A stretch of DNA of 64,000 nt from WHUA01 sp963711215 (GCA_963711215.1 CAVQDH010000012.1:62001-126000), one strand, 5' to 3'; numbered from the stretch's first letter, positions 18,372-28,416 are shown. The notes: generated from the sequence alone by a model not told the origin. Numbers and translations are program-made.

Positions 18372-18548
18372 TTAGCCCCCACGCCCGTACGGCCGGTCGA
18401 TGCCACGCACGATCGTCGTGATGTGCGAGCGGTGGACGCCCAGGTCCTTGAGCGTGCGATCGTCGAGCGACTGCAATTCCCGGCAGGCGCGGCGCTGGCG
18501 GCGGTGTTCGGCATACCGCCGGCCGATATTGGCTATCCCGGCAAACAT
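18372..18548 (-). CDS. DUF1127 (YjiS-like) small protein
   Basis: A 58-residue protein, MFAGIANIGRRYAEHRRQRR then ACRELQSLDDRTLKDLGVHR and SHITTIVRGID. The L-x-x-LDDRxLxDLGVxRxxI pattern is diagnostic of DUF1127. An AGGAG ribosome site lies 12 bases before the ATG. DUF1127 proteins are short, Arg-rich and abundant in alphaproteobacteria, and some members are tied to RNA turnover and phosphate or carbon metabolism; a specific role here is unknown. It is transcribed away from gltX. Confidence 0.85.
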   Translation of the reverse strand: MFAGIANIGRRYAEHRRQRRACRELQSLDDRTLKDLGVHRSHITTIVRGIDRPYGRGG

Positions 18549-18739
18549 GGGGCTTTTCTCCTGTAACCGGCCGATCCGTCCATCGGCCGGCCGGCACCAT
18601 AGGCGCGCAAAGTTTCAGCCGGATTTTCATCCGCGGGGAAAATTGTTTCAGTTGTTTCCGCCGAGAACGGCGGCGGGCCTCTGTTGCCCTGCGCCGCCCT
18701 GTGCTAAACCGCGCGCAACCCGGAGGAACGAGCCTTTCC

Positions 18740-20152
18740 ATGACCGTCGTTACCCGCTTTCCCCCCTCGCCGACCGGCTATCTGCATATCGGCAGCGCGC
18801 GCACCGCGCTGTTCAACTGGCTCTATGCGCGCCATTGCGGCGGCAGGTTCCTGCTGCGCATCGAGGACACCGACCGCAAGCGCTCGACGGAGGACGCCGT
18901 CGAGGCGATCTTCAACGGGCTGAAATGGCTCGAGCTCGACTGGGACGGCGAGGCCGTGTTCCAGACCCGGAACGCCGCGCGCCACGCCGCGGTCGCCCAG
19001 GAGCTCCTCGCCAAGGGACGCGCCTACCACTGCTACTGTACGCCGGAGGAGCTCACCGAGATGCGCGAGCAAGCCAGGCGCGAGGGCCGGCCCACCCTCT
19101 ACGACGGACGCTGGCGCGACCGCGACCCGTCGGAAGCGCCCGCCGGCGTCGACCCGGTCGTGCGCATCAAGATGCCGCGCGAGGGCAAGACCACCATCGC
19201 CGACCTGGTGCAGGGCGAGGTCACGGTCGCCAACGAGCAGCTCGACGACTTCATCCTGCTGCGCGCCGACGGCACGCCGACCTACATGCTCTCGGTCGTG
19301 GTCGACGATCACGACATGGGCGTCACCCACATCCTCCGCGGCGACGACCACCTCAACAACGCCTTCCGCCAATACCACCTGTTCCAGGCGATGGACTGGC
19401 CGATCCCCGCCTTCGGCCACATCCCGCTGATCCACGGCGCGGACGGGCAGAAGCTGTCGAAGCGCCACGGCGCCCTCGGCGTCGAGGCCTACCGCGAGAT
19501 GGGCTACCTGCCCGAGGCGATGCGCAACTACCTGCTGCGCCTCGGCTGGAGCCACGGCGACGCGGAGATCATCTCGACCGAGCAGGCGATCGAATGGTTC
19601 GACGTCGGCGCGATCGGCCGCTCACCCGCCCGCTTCGACCTCGCCAAGCTGGAAAGCGTCAACGCGCACTACATGCAGGCCGCGGCCAACGACCGCCTGG
19701 TCGCGCTCGTCGCGCCCTTCCTCGAGAAACTGACCGGCGAGAGCCCGGGCGCCGACGGCCGGGCCCGCCTGCTGGCCGGCATGGACGGCCTCAAGCCGCG
19801 GGCGAAATCGCTGGTCGAGCTCGCCGAGAATGCCCGCTTCTACGTTTCGCGCCCGCAGCATCCGCTGGCCAATGCCAAGGCGGCCAAGATGCTCGCCGAG
19901 GACGCCCCCCGCATCCTGGCCGAGGCGGCGGTCCTGCTGTCGGCGGCAGAGCCCTGGACCGCGGAGAGCCTGGAAAGCGGCGTCCGAACCTACGCCGAGA
20001 CCCATGCGCTCGGGCTCGGCAAGATCGCGCAACCGCTACGGGCGGCGCTGACCGGCTCAAACGCCTCCCCCGGGATTTTCGAGGTCATGGAAGTCCTTGG
20101 AAAGAATGAGACAATAGAGCGTATCCGCGCTGTGCCGGGGGTCACTGCCTAA
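18740..20152 (+). CDS. gltX: Glutamyl-tRNA synthetase
   Basis: Class I synthetase that charges tRNA-Glu and, in organisms without GlnRS, often tRNA-Gln for later amidation. The start at MTVVTRFPPSPTGYLHIGSA gives 470 residues and has GGAGG upstream (18722-18726). Signatures: HIGH-type PPSPTGYLHIGSART at residues 8-22, and KMSKS-type KLSKRHGALG in the middle third. The anticodon-binding helical domain ends PGIFEVMEVLGKNETIERI. The frame is intact. gltX followed by gltA on the same strand is the common order. Confidence 0.97.
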   Translation: MTVVTRFPPSPTGYLHIGSARTALFNWLYARHCGGRFLLRIEDTDRKRSTEDAVEAIFNGLKWLELDWDGEAVFQTRNAARHAAVAQELLAKGRAYHCYCTPEELTEMREQARREGRPTLYDGRWRDRDPSEAPAGVDPVVRIKMPREGKTTIADLVQGEVTVANEQLDDFILLRADGTPTYMLSVVVDDHDMGVTHILRGDDHLNNAFRQYHLFQAMDWPIPAFGHIPLIHGADGQKLSKRHGALGVEAYREMGYLPEAMRNYLLRLGWSHGDAEIISTEQAIEWFDVGAIGRSPARFDLAKLESVNAHYMQAAANDRLVALVAPFLEKLTGESPGADGRARLLAGMDGLKPRAKSLVELAENARFYVSRPQHPLANAKAAKMLAEDAPRILAEAAVLLSAAEPWTAESLESGVRTYAETHALGLGKIAQPLRAALTGSNASPGIFEVMEVLGKNETIERIRAVPGVTA

Positions 20153-20163
20153 ATTGCAGGCGT

Positions 20164-20193
20164 TTGCTACACGGACCGCTCGCGGTATATACT
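20164..20193 (+). promoter_or_regulatory. Putative gltA promoter
   Basis: TTGCTA (20164-20169) and TATACT (20188-20193) lie 18 bases apart in the gltX-gltA gap, about 97 bases before the gltA ATG. This gives gltA its own candidate sigma70 promoter. Pattern match only. Confidence 0.45.
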
Positions 20194-20289
20194 GCACCGC
20201 AACACAATGAGGGGTGCGGGACAAGGTAATGGCAATTTAATCCTTTTCCCGTTTCATATTTCGGCACTCGCCAGATAGAAGGGTCCACC

Positions 20290-21621
20290 ATGACGGAAAA
20301 AAGCAAAGCGGCTAATCCGGCAGCTTCGAACGAATATGTCACGTTGACCGACCACACCGACGGCAAGACCTACGACTTCCCGTTGATGCCGGGGACGGTC
20401 GGCCCGAAAGTCATTGATGTCCGCAGCCTGTATGGCCGAAGCGGCCATTTCACCTTCGATCCGGGATATACGTCCACTGGCGCGTGCGAGTCCAAGATCA
20501 CCTATATCGATGGCGAAGCCGGCGTGCTCATGCACCGCGGCTACAAGATCGAGGATCTGGCCGAGCACAGCGACTTCATGGAGGTCTGCTACCTGCTGCT
20601 CAACGGCGAGCTGCCGAACGCGAAGGAAAAGGCCGAGTTCGAGAACACCATCACGCATCACACGATGGTGCATGAGCAGATCAACTTCTTCTTCCGCGGC
20701 TTCCGGCGCGACGCCCATCCGATGGCGGTGATGGTGGCGACCGTCGGCGCGCTCTCCGCCTTCTACCACGACTCTCTCGACATCACCGATCCGTACCAGC
20801 GCATGATCACGTCGCACCGGCTGGTCGCGAAGATGCCGACGCTGGCGGCGATGGCGTACAAGTATTCCGTCGGCCAGCCCTTCGTCTATCCGCGCAACGA
20901 CCTGAAATACGCCGAGAACTTCCTGCACATGATGTTCTCCGTGCCGGCGGAGCAATACAAGGTGAACCCGGTCCTGGCGCGCGCCATGGACCGCATCTTC
21001 ATCCTGCACGCCGACCACGAGCAGAACGCGTCGACCTCGACCGTGCGGCTCGCCGGCTCGACCGGCGCCAACCCGTTCGCCAGCGTGGCGGCGGGCATCT
21101 CCTCGCTCTGGGGCCCTGCGCATGGCGGCGCCAACGAGGCGGTGCTGAAGATGCTGTCGGAGATCGGCTCGGTCGACAACATCAAGCCGTTCATCGCGCA
21201 TGTGAAGGACCAGAACGACGACACCCGCCTGATGGGCTTCGGCCACCGGGTCTACAAGAACTACGACCCGCGCGCCAAGGTGCTGATGAAGAACTGCCAC
21301 GAGGTGCTCGACCAGCTCGGCATCAAGCACGAGCCGCTGCTGGAGATCGCGGTCGAGCTCGAGAAGATCGCCCTCGACGACGAATATTTCATCAAGCGCA
21401 AGCTGTTCCCGAACGTCGATTTCTACTCGGGCATCATCCTCAAGGCGATGGGCATCCCGACCAGCATGTTCACCGTGCTGTTCGCGCTGGCGCGGACCGT
21501 CGGCTGGATCGCGCAGTGGAAGGAGATGATCGAGGACCCGGACCAGAAGCTGGGCCGGCCGCGGCAGCTCTACACCGGCCCGACCGAGCGCCCCTACGTG
21601 CCGCTGCACAAGCGCAAGTAG
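20290..21621 (+). CDS. gltA: Citrate synthase (type II)
   Basis: Condenses oxaloacetate with acetyl-CoA, the entry step of the TCA cycle. At 443 residues it matches the hexameric Gram-negative type with an N-terminal extension (DKTYDFPLMPGTVGPKVIDV-like). Active-site segments are intact: LWGPAHGGANEAVLKML and MGFGHRVYKNYDPRAKVL contain the two catalytic histidines, and NVDFYSGIILKAMG contains the catalytic aspartate. The allosteric NADH-type region cannot be judged. A hairpin follows the stop. Confidence 0.98.
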   Translation: MTEKSKAANPAASNEYVTLTDHTDGKTYDFPLMPGTVGPKVIDVRSLYGRSGHFTFDPGYTSTGACESKITYIDGEAGVLMHRGYKIEDLAEHSDFMEVCYLLLNGELPNAKEKAEFENTITHHTMVHEQINFFFRGFRRDAHPMAVMVATVGALSAFYHDSLDITDPYQRMITSHRLVAKMPTLAAMAYKYSVGQPFVYPRNDLKYAENFLHMMFSVPAEQYKVNPVLARAMDRIFILHADHEQNASTSTVRLAGSTGANPFASVAAGISSLWGPAHGGANEAVLKMLSEIGSVDNIKPFIAHVKDQNDDTRLMGFGHRVYKNYDPRAKVLMKNCHEVLDQLGIKHEPLLEIAVELEKIALDDEYFIKRKLFPNVDFYSGIILKAMGIPTSMFTVLFALARTVGWIAQWKEMIEDPDQKLGRPRQLYTGPTERPYVPLHKRK

Positions 21622-21646
21622 GCCGCCTTACCGGGCGACAAGACCA

Positions 21647-21675
21647 CGGCGGACGTTTCGGCGTCCGCCGTTTCG
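21647..21675 (+). terminator. Intrinsic terminator downstream of gltA
   Basis: Perfect 9-bp stem CGGCGGACG / CGTCCGCCG (21647-21655 and 21662-21670) with a 6-base loop, followed by TTTC. It starts 26 bases after the gltA stop. The T tract is short. Confidence 0.55.
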
Positions 21676-21837
21676 ATTCCGGGACGGGCGATGCCGCCTA
21701 TCGGCGCCGACAAGACCTTATAAGTTCAACCGTCCCTTTATCGTCACCGCCCGGCTTGACGCCGTAATCAGGCATGTCGGTAACCGGTAACGCGCGAATG
21801 AGAAAGACGGGTCGGGACCGGGCCTTTGCAGCCGTGC

Positions 21838-21869
21838 CATGGATTCGCCGATTAAATCGGCGAATGACG
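21838..21869. repeat. Dispersed palindromic repeat (CATGGAT...ATGACG family), copy 2
   Basis: 10-bp arms ATTCGCCGAT / ATCGGCGAAT (21843-21852, 21856-21865) surround a 3-base loop and carry the same outer flanks (CATGGAT, ATGACG) as the copy at 6657-6690. It lies in the convergent gap between gltA and lpxB, downstream of both, and could act as a terminator. Confidence 0.5.
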
Positions 21870-21910
21870 CGATTGGTTCGAGCCGTGCCCGCTCCGTAGA
21901 CCTTCGGCCT

Positions 21911-23066
21911 CTACGTCTGCCGCTCGCGCACCGCGTCGATCACCGCCTGCGCCGCCCGCTGGCTGGGCGGGTCGCCGGCCGCGCCGAGCTCGGCCAGCGC
22001 CGGCGCCGACTGGCGGATCTGTTCCTCGCCGGTCGGCCCCAGGAGCTTCTCGATCTCGGCGGCCAGAATCTCCGGCGTACAATTGTACTGCAGACGCTCG
22101 GGCACGACCTCGCGCCTGAGGATCAGGTTGATCAGATTGACGTAGCGCACCAGCATCAGCCCGCGCAGCAGCCCCGCCGTCAGCGGCGACACCTTGTAGG
22201 CGATGACCGCGGGCAAGTCGCGCCAGCGCGATCTCCAGCGCCACCGTCCCCGATGCCGCGATCGCGGCATTGCTGGCGGCCATCGCGGCGTATTTCTCCT
22301 CCCGCCCCTGCACCACCAGGGTCGGCACCGGGAAAGCGTCGCACAGCTCGCGGACCAGGCCGGCGACGCCGCCGACCGTCGGCACCACGGCCTTGAGCGA
22401 CGGATGCTTCCTGGCCAGCAGCGCGAGCGCGCCGGCGAAGGGCTTGGCCAGCCGCGTGACCTCGCTCCGCCGGCTGCCCAGCAGGACGCAGATCACTGCG
22501 TCGTCCTCGGCAATGCCGTATTTCCGGCGGAAGGCCGGGCCGTCGCCACGGTCCGCGCCGTACTCGACCACCGGATGGCCGACATAGCGGCACGGCACGC
22601 CCGCCTTTTCGAAGAACGGCGCCTCGAAGGGCAGCAAGCACAGCACGAGGTCGAAATCCTTGCGGATGCCCTTGACGCGCCACGGCCGCCAGGCCCAGAC
22701 GGTCGGCGCCACGTAGTGGATGCGCGGGATGTAGCGGTTGCGGATGCGCCGGACGACGCGGTGCGCGAAGCTCGGAGAATCGATCGTTACAACGACATCG
22801 GGCGACATCGCGTCGACCGCCGCCGCGGTCTGCTTGATCCGGGCGAGCAGCCGGGGGATGTGCGGCAGCACCTCGACCAGCCCCATGACCGACAGCTCGG
22901 CCATCGGGAACAGGCTCTGCAGCCCCTCCGCCTCCATCGCCGGCCCGCCGACCCCGGCGAAGCGCACCTTGTCGCCGCAGAGCCGGCGCAGCGCCGCCAT
23001 CAGCCGGGCGCCCAGCTCGTCGCCGGACGGCTCGCCCGCGACCACGAAAACCCGGAGCGTGTCCAT
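21911..23066 (-). CDS. lpxB: Lipid-A-disaccharide synthase (frameshifted near 22220)
   Basis: Joins UDP-2,3-diacylglucosamine and lipid X into the lipid A disaccharide at the inner membrane. The N-terminal ~280 residues are in one frame: VFVVAGEPSGDELGARLMAAL, SFAHRVVRRIR, YVAPTVWAWRPWR and CLLPFEAPFFEKAGV. They run to ASGTVALEIALA. The end, DLPAVIAYKVSPLTAGLLRG to VIDAVRERQT, is in another frame stopping at 21911. One extra base near 22220 explains the break. The uncorrected frame would run on to 21852 with nonsense sequence. The gene ends the lpxA-lpxI-lpxB run and starts 3 bases after lpxI. Confidence 0.93.
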
Positions 23067-23068
23067 GC

Positions 23069-23887
23069 CTAGCCGGCCTCGAGCGCGATCAGGAAAAGGC
23101 CGGCCTCATCGGCGAGCCGCACGGCCTCGTCGCGGCTGATGACGATCGTCGCCGCCGCCCCGATGGCGATGCCGCGCAGCCCGGCCGCCGCCGCGCGGCG
23201 CACCGTCTCGGGCCCGATGGTCGGCAGATCCGTGCGCGTCTCCTGACGCGGCTTCGCCAGCTTGACCAGCACGCCCCCGATGCCGTCGCGCTTCAGCGCG
23301 CCGCAGCGCTCGAGCAGCGCATCCGTGCCCTCGATCGCCTCGATGCCGAGCACCATGCCCTGCTGCACCACGACCGCCTGCCCCACGTCGGCATCGCCGA
23401 GCGCCGCCAGGACGGCCCGCCCGCGCTCGATATCGGCCTCGGCCTCGGCATCGGGCCGGTGGCGGCCCAGGCAACCCGCCGCAGGCTTCAGGCCGCCCAG
23501 CAGACTGTCGGCGCCGATCACCGTGAATCCCTCCTCTTCGATCGCCGCCACGATGCGGCGCAGCAACCCGTCGTCGCCCAGCCCCTTGCGGCCGAGGCGC
23601 ATGAGAAAGCTCAGCGTCTTCCAGTCGGGCCTGAGGCTGGACAGCGACGGCCGCTCGACGCTTCCCGCAAGCACGATGTCGCGGATCGCGAGCTGCTGGG
23701 CGAGCGCCAGCACCGCCCCCGCCTGCCCGAGCCGGAACCAGGCATGCGCCACGCCATCGACCGTGGCGGCCTCGGTCTGGCCTTCGAGCGCAAAGACATG
23801 GAAATCCCGGCCGCTCGCCCGGCAGGCGTCGACCAGCATCCGCGGCAGCGCGCCGCCGCCCGCGATGATCCCGAGCTTACCCGCCAT
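23069..23887 (-). CDS. lpxI: UDP-2,3-diacylglucosamine pyrophosphatase LpxI
   Basis: Hydrolyses UDP-2,3-diacylglucosamine to lipid X; LpxI replaces LpxH in most alphaproteobacteria. The 272-residue protein (formerly DUF1009) starts MAGKLGIIAGGGALPRMLVD and contains LAGSVERPSLSSLRPDWKT. The C-terminal catalytic domain has VVQQGMVLGIEAIEGTDALLERC, GGVLVKLAKPRQETRTDLPTIG and GIAIGAAATIVISRDE. It overlaps the 3' end of lpxA by 11 bases, so translation is probably coupled. Confidence 0.95.
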   Translation of the reverse strand: MAGKLGIIAGGGALPRMLVDACRASGRDFHVFALEGQTEAATVDGVAHAWFRLGQAGAVLALAQQLAIRDIVLAGSVERPSLSSLRPDWKTLSFLMRLGRKGLGDDGLLRRIVAAIEEEGFTVIGADSLLGGLKPAAGCLGRHRPDAEAEADIERGRAVLAALGDADVGQAVVVQQGMVLGIEAIEGTDALLERCGALKRDGIGGVLVKLAKPRQETRTDLPTIGPETVRRAAAAGLRGIAIGAAATIVISRDEAVRLADEAGLFLIALEAG

Positions 23888-24686
23888 TTCCGGGCTTCGG
23901 CAGCGTCAATCCGCGTGACGAGTCACGCTGGACGAAGCGGACCAGCTCCCCGACCCCCGCGTCCTCGCCGAACTGCTCGGCGACCTTCTCGACCCGCTCG
24001 GCAACGGTGCCGGCATTGGGCTCCTCGAACAGCAGGCGGTAGGCCGCGCGCAGGTTCTGCAGCTGCTCGCGCGTGAAGCCGCGGCGCTTCAGGCCGATCA
24101 TGTTGAGTCCGGCCAGCCGTCCCCGCTCGCCCAGCACCGAGCCGTAAGGGATCACGTCCTGATCCACGCCGGTCATGCCGCCGATCATGGCATGCGGGCC
24201 GATCCGCACGAACTGGTGCACCGCCGACAGGCCGCCGATGATCGCGTAGTCGCCGATGACGACATGGCCCGCCAGCGCCACGTTGTTCGCCATGATCACG
24301 TGGTCGCCGACCTGGCAGTCATGCGCCACATGGGCCCCCACCATCAGCAGGCAATGGTCGCCGACGCGGGTGATCATGCCGCCGCCCTCGGTGCCGGGAT
24401 TGATGGTGACGGACTCGCGGATCGTCGTGTCGCTGCCGATGACGAGCCGCGACGGCTCGCCCTTGTATTTCAGGTCCTGCGGCGGCAGGCCGATCGACGC
24501 GAAGGGATAGATCGCCGTCCGCGGGCCGATCTCGGTGTGGCCGCCGACCACGACATGGGAATGCAGCACCACCCCGTTGCCGAGCGCCACATTCGGGCCG
24601 ACGCAGCAGAACGGGCCGATTTCGACGCCGCTGCCCAGCTTGGCCTCGGGGTCGACCATCGCGGTCGGATGAATTTTCACGTCCAT
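23877..24686 (-). CDS. lpxA: UDP-N-acetylglucosamine acyltransferase
   Basis: Adds a 3-hydroxyacyl chain from ACP to UDP-GlcNAc, the first lipid A step. The 269-residue protein starts MDVKIHPTAMVDPEAKLGSG. It shows left-handed beta-helix hexapeptide repeats through residue ~185, including the catalytic region LLMVGAHVAHDCQVGDHVIM and the inter-repeat loop EGGGMITRVG. The C-terminal helical domain carries GLNMIGLKRRGFTREQL. It begins directly after the fabZ stop (adjacent bases), as expected for the fabZ-lpxA-lpxI-lpxB operon. Confidence 0.97.
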   Translation of the reverse strand: MDVKIHPTAMVDPEAKLGSGVEIGPFCCVGPNVALGNGVVLHSHVVVGGHTEIGPRTAIYPFASIGLPPQDLKYKGEPSRLVIGSDTTIRESVTINPGTEGGGMITRVGDHCLLMVGAHVAHDCQVGDHVIMANNVALAGHVVIGDYAIIGGLSAVHQFVRIGPHAMIGGMTGVDQDVIPYGSVLGERGRLAGLNMIGLKRRGFTREQLQNLRAAYRLLFEEPNAGTVAERVEKVAEQFGEDAGVGELVRFVQRDSSRGLTLPKPGNGG

Positions 24687-25172
24687 TCAGCCGTTGTCCA
24701 TGACCATGGCGGTATAGGTCGCCTCGGCGACGGTCTTGCCGTCGACCTTCGCCTTACCCTCGAACTTCCACACCTTGTCGCGGTGCCGGAGCTTCTTCAC
24801 CTCGATATGCAGCACGTCACCGGGCACGACCGGCCGGCGGAAGCGCGCCTCGTTGATCGACATGAAATAGACCAGCTTGCCGGTCGGATTGATCTTTTGC
24901 GATTCGATCACCAGCACCGCAGCCGTCTGCGCCATCGCCTCGATGATCAGGACGCCGGGCATGATCGGCTTTTCCGGAAAGTGGCCCTGGAAATGCGGCT
25001 CGGAAGCCGTCACGCATTTGACGCCGGTCGCGCTTTCGTTCGCCACGATCTCGATGATCCGGTCGACCATGAGGAATGGGTAACGGTGCGGCAACGCCCG
25101 CATGATACCCTCGATGCCAATGTCGGCGAGCCGCTCCCCATCGGCATACGCGCCCGCACCGTTATCGTCCAT
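24687..25172 (-). CDS. fabZ: 3-hydroxyacyl-[acyl-carrier-protein] dehydratase FabZ
   Basis: Dehydrates 3-hydroxyacyl-ACP in fatty acid elongation and competes with LpxA for 3-hydroxymyristoyl-ACP. The start at MDDNGAGAYADGERL (161 residues) is preceded by a GGGAGGAG ribosome site; 32 open codons upstream lack similarity. Hot-dog fold motifs: PHRYPFLMVDRI, the catalytic His64 in FQGHFPEKPIMPG and Glu78 in VLIIEAMAQ. It is followed at once by lpxA. Upstream the next gene is skp, with no lpxD between. Confidence 0.96.
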   Translation of the reverse strand: MDDNGAGAYADGERLADIGIEGIMRALPHRYPFLMVDRIIEIVANESATGVKCVTASEPHFQGHFPEKPIMPGVLIIEAMAQTAAVLVIESQKINPTGKLVYFMSINEARFRRPVVPGDVLHIEVKKLRHRDKVWKFEGKAKVDGKTVAEATYTAMVMDNG

Positions 25173-25273
25173 CGCGCTCCTCCCGTTGTTCGCGCCCGGG
25201 GCCATCAAGGCATCCGTTGCCGCCGCGGGCAGAATTCCTGCCACACGGACCTGCGGCAAACCAGGCACAAGTT

Positions 25274-25900
25274 TTATTTGTCGGGCTCGGCCTTGGTCAA
25301 CACCACTTTGGGCAGCCGCTTATCCAAGCGGCGCAGTGCTTCATCGGTGATGACGATCTGATTTTCAGCGAACAGCACCAGTCCCCGGCCCCGCCCCGCA
25401 TTGAGGATAAGGTTAATGCCGCGCTCCTGCGCGAGCTCCTTCAGCACCGCGACGAGGGCGAGGTCGACCTGGTGCATGCCGTTGTTGAACATGTCGTCGA
25501 GCTCGCGCTTGCGTTCCTGGATCAGGCGCTGCAGCTCGTTGACCCGCTCGCGCATCGCCTTGCGCTTGGCGGCGAACGCGGCGTCGCCGGCGTCACCGGC
25601 GCCCGGCAGGCGGTTGCCGAACTGCGCGCGTATCTTCTCCAGCTCCTGCTGGATCGGCCGGATCTCGGCCTGAAACTGCTGCTGGCGCTGGTCGATCTGG
25701 GCGCGAACGCTCTTTCCGGCGGCGGAACTCCTTGACGACATACTGAAAGTCGATCACGGCGACGACCGGCGTCGGCATCGGCTCGCGGCTCGCTACGGCG
25801 GCTCGATCTTCACCGGCGACTGTGCGGATAGCGGCGCCATCGCCGCTTGCAAGGCCGTCAGCAGAGCCGCGGCCATGATGTATCGAAGCGCCCGCTTCAT
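25274..25900 (-). CDS. skp: OmpH/Skp-family periplasmic chaperone (frameshifted near 25795 and 25730)
   Basis: Holds unfolded outer-membrane proteins in the periplasm for BamA. Three frame pieces form one gene. The first is a signal peptide, MKRALRYIMAAALLTALQAA to SAQSPVKIEPP. Next, after a break near 25795 (a TAG appears there), comes MPTPVVAVIDFQYVVKE. After a +1 break near 25730 follows the coiled-coil body, AAGKSVRAQIDQRQQQFQAE through NELQRLIQERKRELDDMFNN, ending LTKAEPDK. The repaired length is about 207 residues. It starts 3 bases after bamA and precedes fabZ. The breaks are probably sequencing errors. Confidence 0.85.
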
Positions 25901-25903
25901 CGC

Positions 25904-28389
25904 CTAGAACCGCGTTCCGAAGCTGAAGCTGAAGAATTGCTCTTTATCGAAATTGGTCTTGAGCCACGGATAGGCAAGGTCGAGGCGCACGGGACCGAGC
26001 GGCGACCGCCAGGCCAGGCCGGCGCCGCTGGACGCGCGCAGACTCCATGCTGTCGTTGATCAGGCTCTGGTTGCCGTCCGCGCCGAAAGCGGTTCCGAAA
26101 TCGGTAAAGACCGCGCCGCGCAACCCGAACTCCTCGGGCAATCCCAGCGGAAAGGTCAGCTCGACGGAACCCACGCCATAGGTCTTGGCGCCGAGCGCAT
26201 CATCGGTGAACTTGTCGCGCGGCCCCATGCCGCCGATCTTGAATCCGCGCATGTTGTCGTTGCCCAGCAGATAGGCGTCGGTCACGCGAACGTTCTGGCC
26301 AAGGCCTTGGACGTCGCCGATATCGGAGCTGAGCACGCCGATCCATTTTTTGTTGAACGGATAGTAGTATTTCGTCTTCCAGGTCGCCTGTATGAAGCGC
26401 GCATCGCCGCCCAGGCCCGCCAGATCGGTCGAGAGCCGGGTGATCAGGCCATCCGTCGGCGTTATCTTGCTGTCGCGCGTATCATAAGCCAGCGTCTGGC
26501 CGAGGATGGATTCGAACTCGCCGCCCGACTGGTCCTTGATGATCTGCGAGGCGTCGGTGGCGACGTTGGCAATGTCGACGAACTGGCCGGTCAGGCGAAC
26601 GCCCTGCGACCATTCTTCGTTGATCTCGTAGTTGGCGCGCAGGCGCCCGCCGGTCTTGTTTTCGTCATAGGTGATATCGGACTGCTGGCTCGACCGGATA
26701 TTGAACAGGTCGACGCCGGCCGCGAGGTTGCGGTCCAGGAAATAGGGCTCGGTGAACCCGAGGTCGAACTGCTGCGTGACGCTGCGACAGGCGGAAGCTC
26801 GCCTTCAGGTCCTGGCCCCGCCCGAGCAGGTTGCGCTCACGGACGCCGACTTCGCCGACCGCGCCGTCGCGCGTCGAATAGCCGCCGCCGATGCTCAGCT
26901 CGCCCGTCGGCTGCTCCTCGACATCCACCTGGATGACCGTCTTGTCCGGGCTCGACCCGCGCACCTTGGTCACGTCGACCTTCTTGAAGAAGCCGAGGTT
27001 GCGTATTCGCTGCTGCGAGCGTTGCAGCTTGGCCGCGTTGAAGGCGTCGCCTTCGACGAGCCGGAATTCGCGGCGAATGACCCGGTCCAGCGTTCGCGTA
27101 TTGCCGCGGATGTCGATGCGCTCGACGAAGACGCGCGGCCCTTCCTGGATCTCGAACGTCACCGAGATCGTATGATTGACGCGGTCGCGGCGCACGCGCG
27201 GGCGCACTTCGACGAACGCGTAGCCGAAATTGCCTGCCTCGTTGGTCAGCTTGAGCACGGTGTCGTCGACCAGCCGGGAGCTGTACCAATCCCCTTTCTT
27301 GAATTTTACCAGAGGCTTGAGAAACTCCGGCTTGATCTCCTTGATCTTCGATTCGACATTGACGTCGCCGAATTTGTAGCGCTCGCCCTCTTCCACCGTG
27401 AAGGTGACGAAAAAGTCGCTGCGGTCGGGCGCCAGCTCGGCCACCGCGGACACGACGCGGAAGTCCGCATAGCCGTTTTCCAGGTAGAAGCGGCGCAGCA
27501 GCTCACGGTCGAAGGTCAGACGATCCGGGTCGTATTTGTCCGCCGTCGACAGGATGCGCCACCACTTGCTCTCCTTGGTCAGGATGATCTCCTTCAGCTC
27601 GCTGTCGGAGAAGACCTTGTTGCCGACGAAGGAGATGGAGCGGATGCCCGATTCCGGCCCTTCCTTGATCTCGTAGACCAGGTTGACGCGGTTCTGCGGC
27701 AGCTGGATGACCTTCGGGTCGACCACCGCGGCGAAATAGCCGCTCCGCCGGTACAGGTCGATGATCCGCTTCACGTCCTGCTGCACCTTCGTGCGGGTGA
27801 AGACGATGCGCGGCCGAAGCTGGATCTCGGTGGTCAGGTCCTCGTCGTTGATGGCGCTGTTGCCTTCGAAGGCGATCTGGTTGATCACCGGGTTTTCCAC
27901 CACCTTGACCAGCAGGCGGTCGCCCTCGCGGCTGATTGTCACATCGGCGAACAGCCCAGTGCCATACAACGCCTTCAGCGAGTTGTTGATCGCCGATTCA
28001 TCGAGCACGTCGCCCGGCTTCACCGTCATGTAGCTGCGCACGGTCGAAGGATCGATGCGCTGCGTGCCTTGGACGATGATCTCCTTGATCGGCGGGCCGC
28101 CCGGCTCCACGGGAACGCCGTTGCGGATCGGCGGCTCCGCCGCGCCAGCTTCCGGCGCCGGGGGCGCCAAGGTCGGCAGCTCGCCGCCGGTCGTCGGGGA
28201 TTCGGATTCGGGCTCAGGCGGAACGACGGTGGGGACGCTGCTCTTCGGCTGGGAGGCCGGTGGCGGACGGTGTATCGGCGGCGGGAAGACGGAGGGCACA
28301 CCGCCGCTCTGAGCGAGTGCAATCGCCGACAGCAAAAGCATGCATAAAAATACGCCGTAAGTAACGGCGGTCTTCAGCCCCGGCCCCAA
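25904..28389 (-). CDS. bamA: Outer membrane protein assembly factor BamA (frameshifted near 26782 and 26045)
   Basis: Outer-membrane barrel that inserts beta-barrel proteins. The first frame begins at TTG (28389), with an AGGGAG ribosome site, and encodes a signal peptide (LKTAVTYGVFLCMLLLSAIA) and a Pro-rich stretch. Five POTRA repeats follow, from IKEIIVQGTQRIDPSTVRSY to DVEEQPTGELSIGGGYST. The barrel continues in a second frame after a +1 break near 26782, and in a third after a +1 break near 26045. It includes the substrate-loop LLGNDNMRGFKIGGMGPR and ends with EQFFSFSFGTRF, a classic C-terminal aromatic signal. The repaired length is about 827 residues. Confidence 0.93.
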
Positions 28390-28416
28390 CTAAGTATTGC
28401 TCCCTGCTCGACCTGA

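Noticed and set aside
24687..25268. Longer FabZ that might contain an LpxD remnant
   Set aside because: The upstream 32 codons show no LpxD similarity, and a good ribosome site precedes the ATG at 25172.
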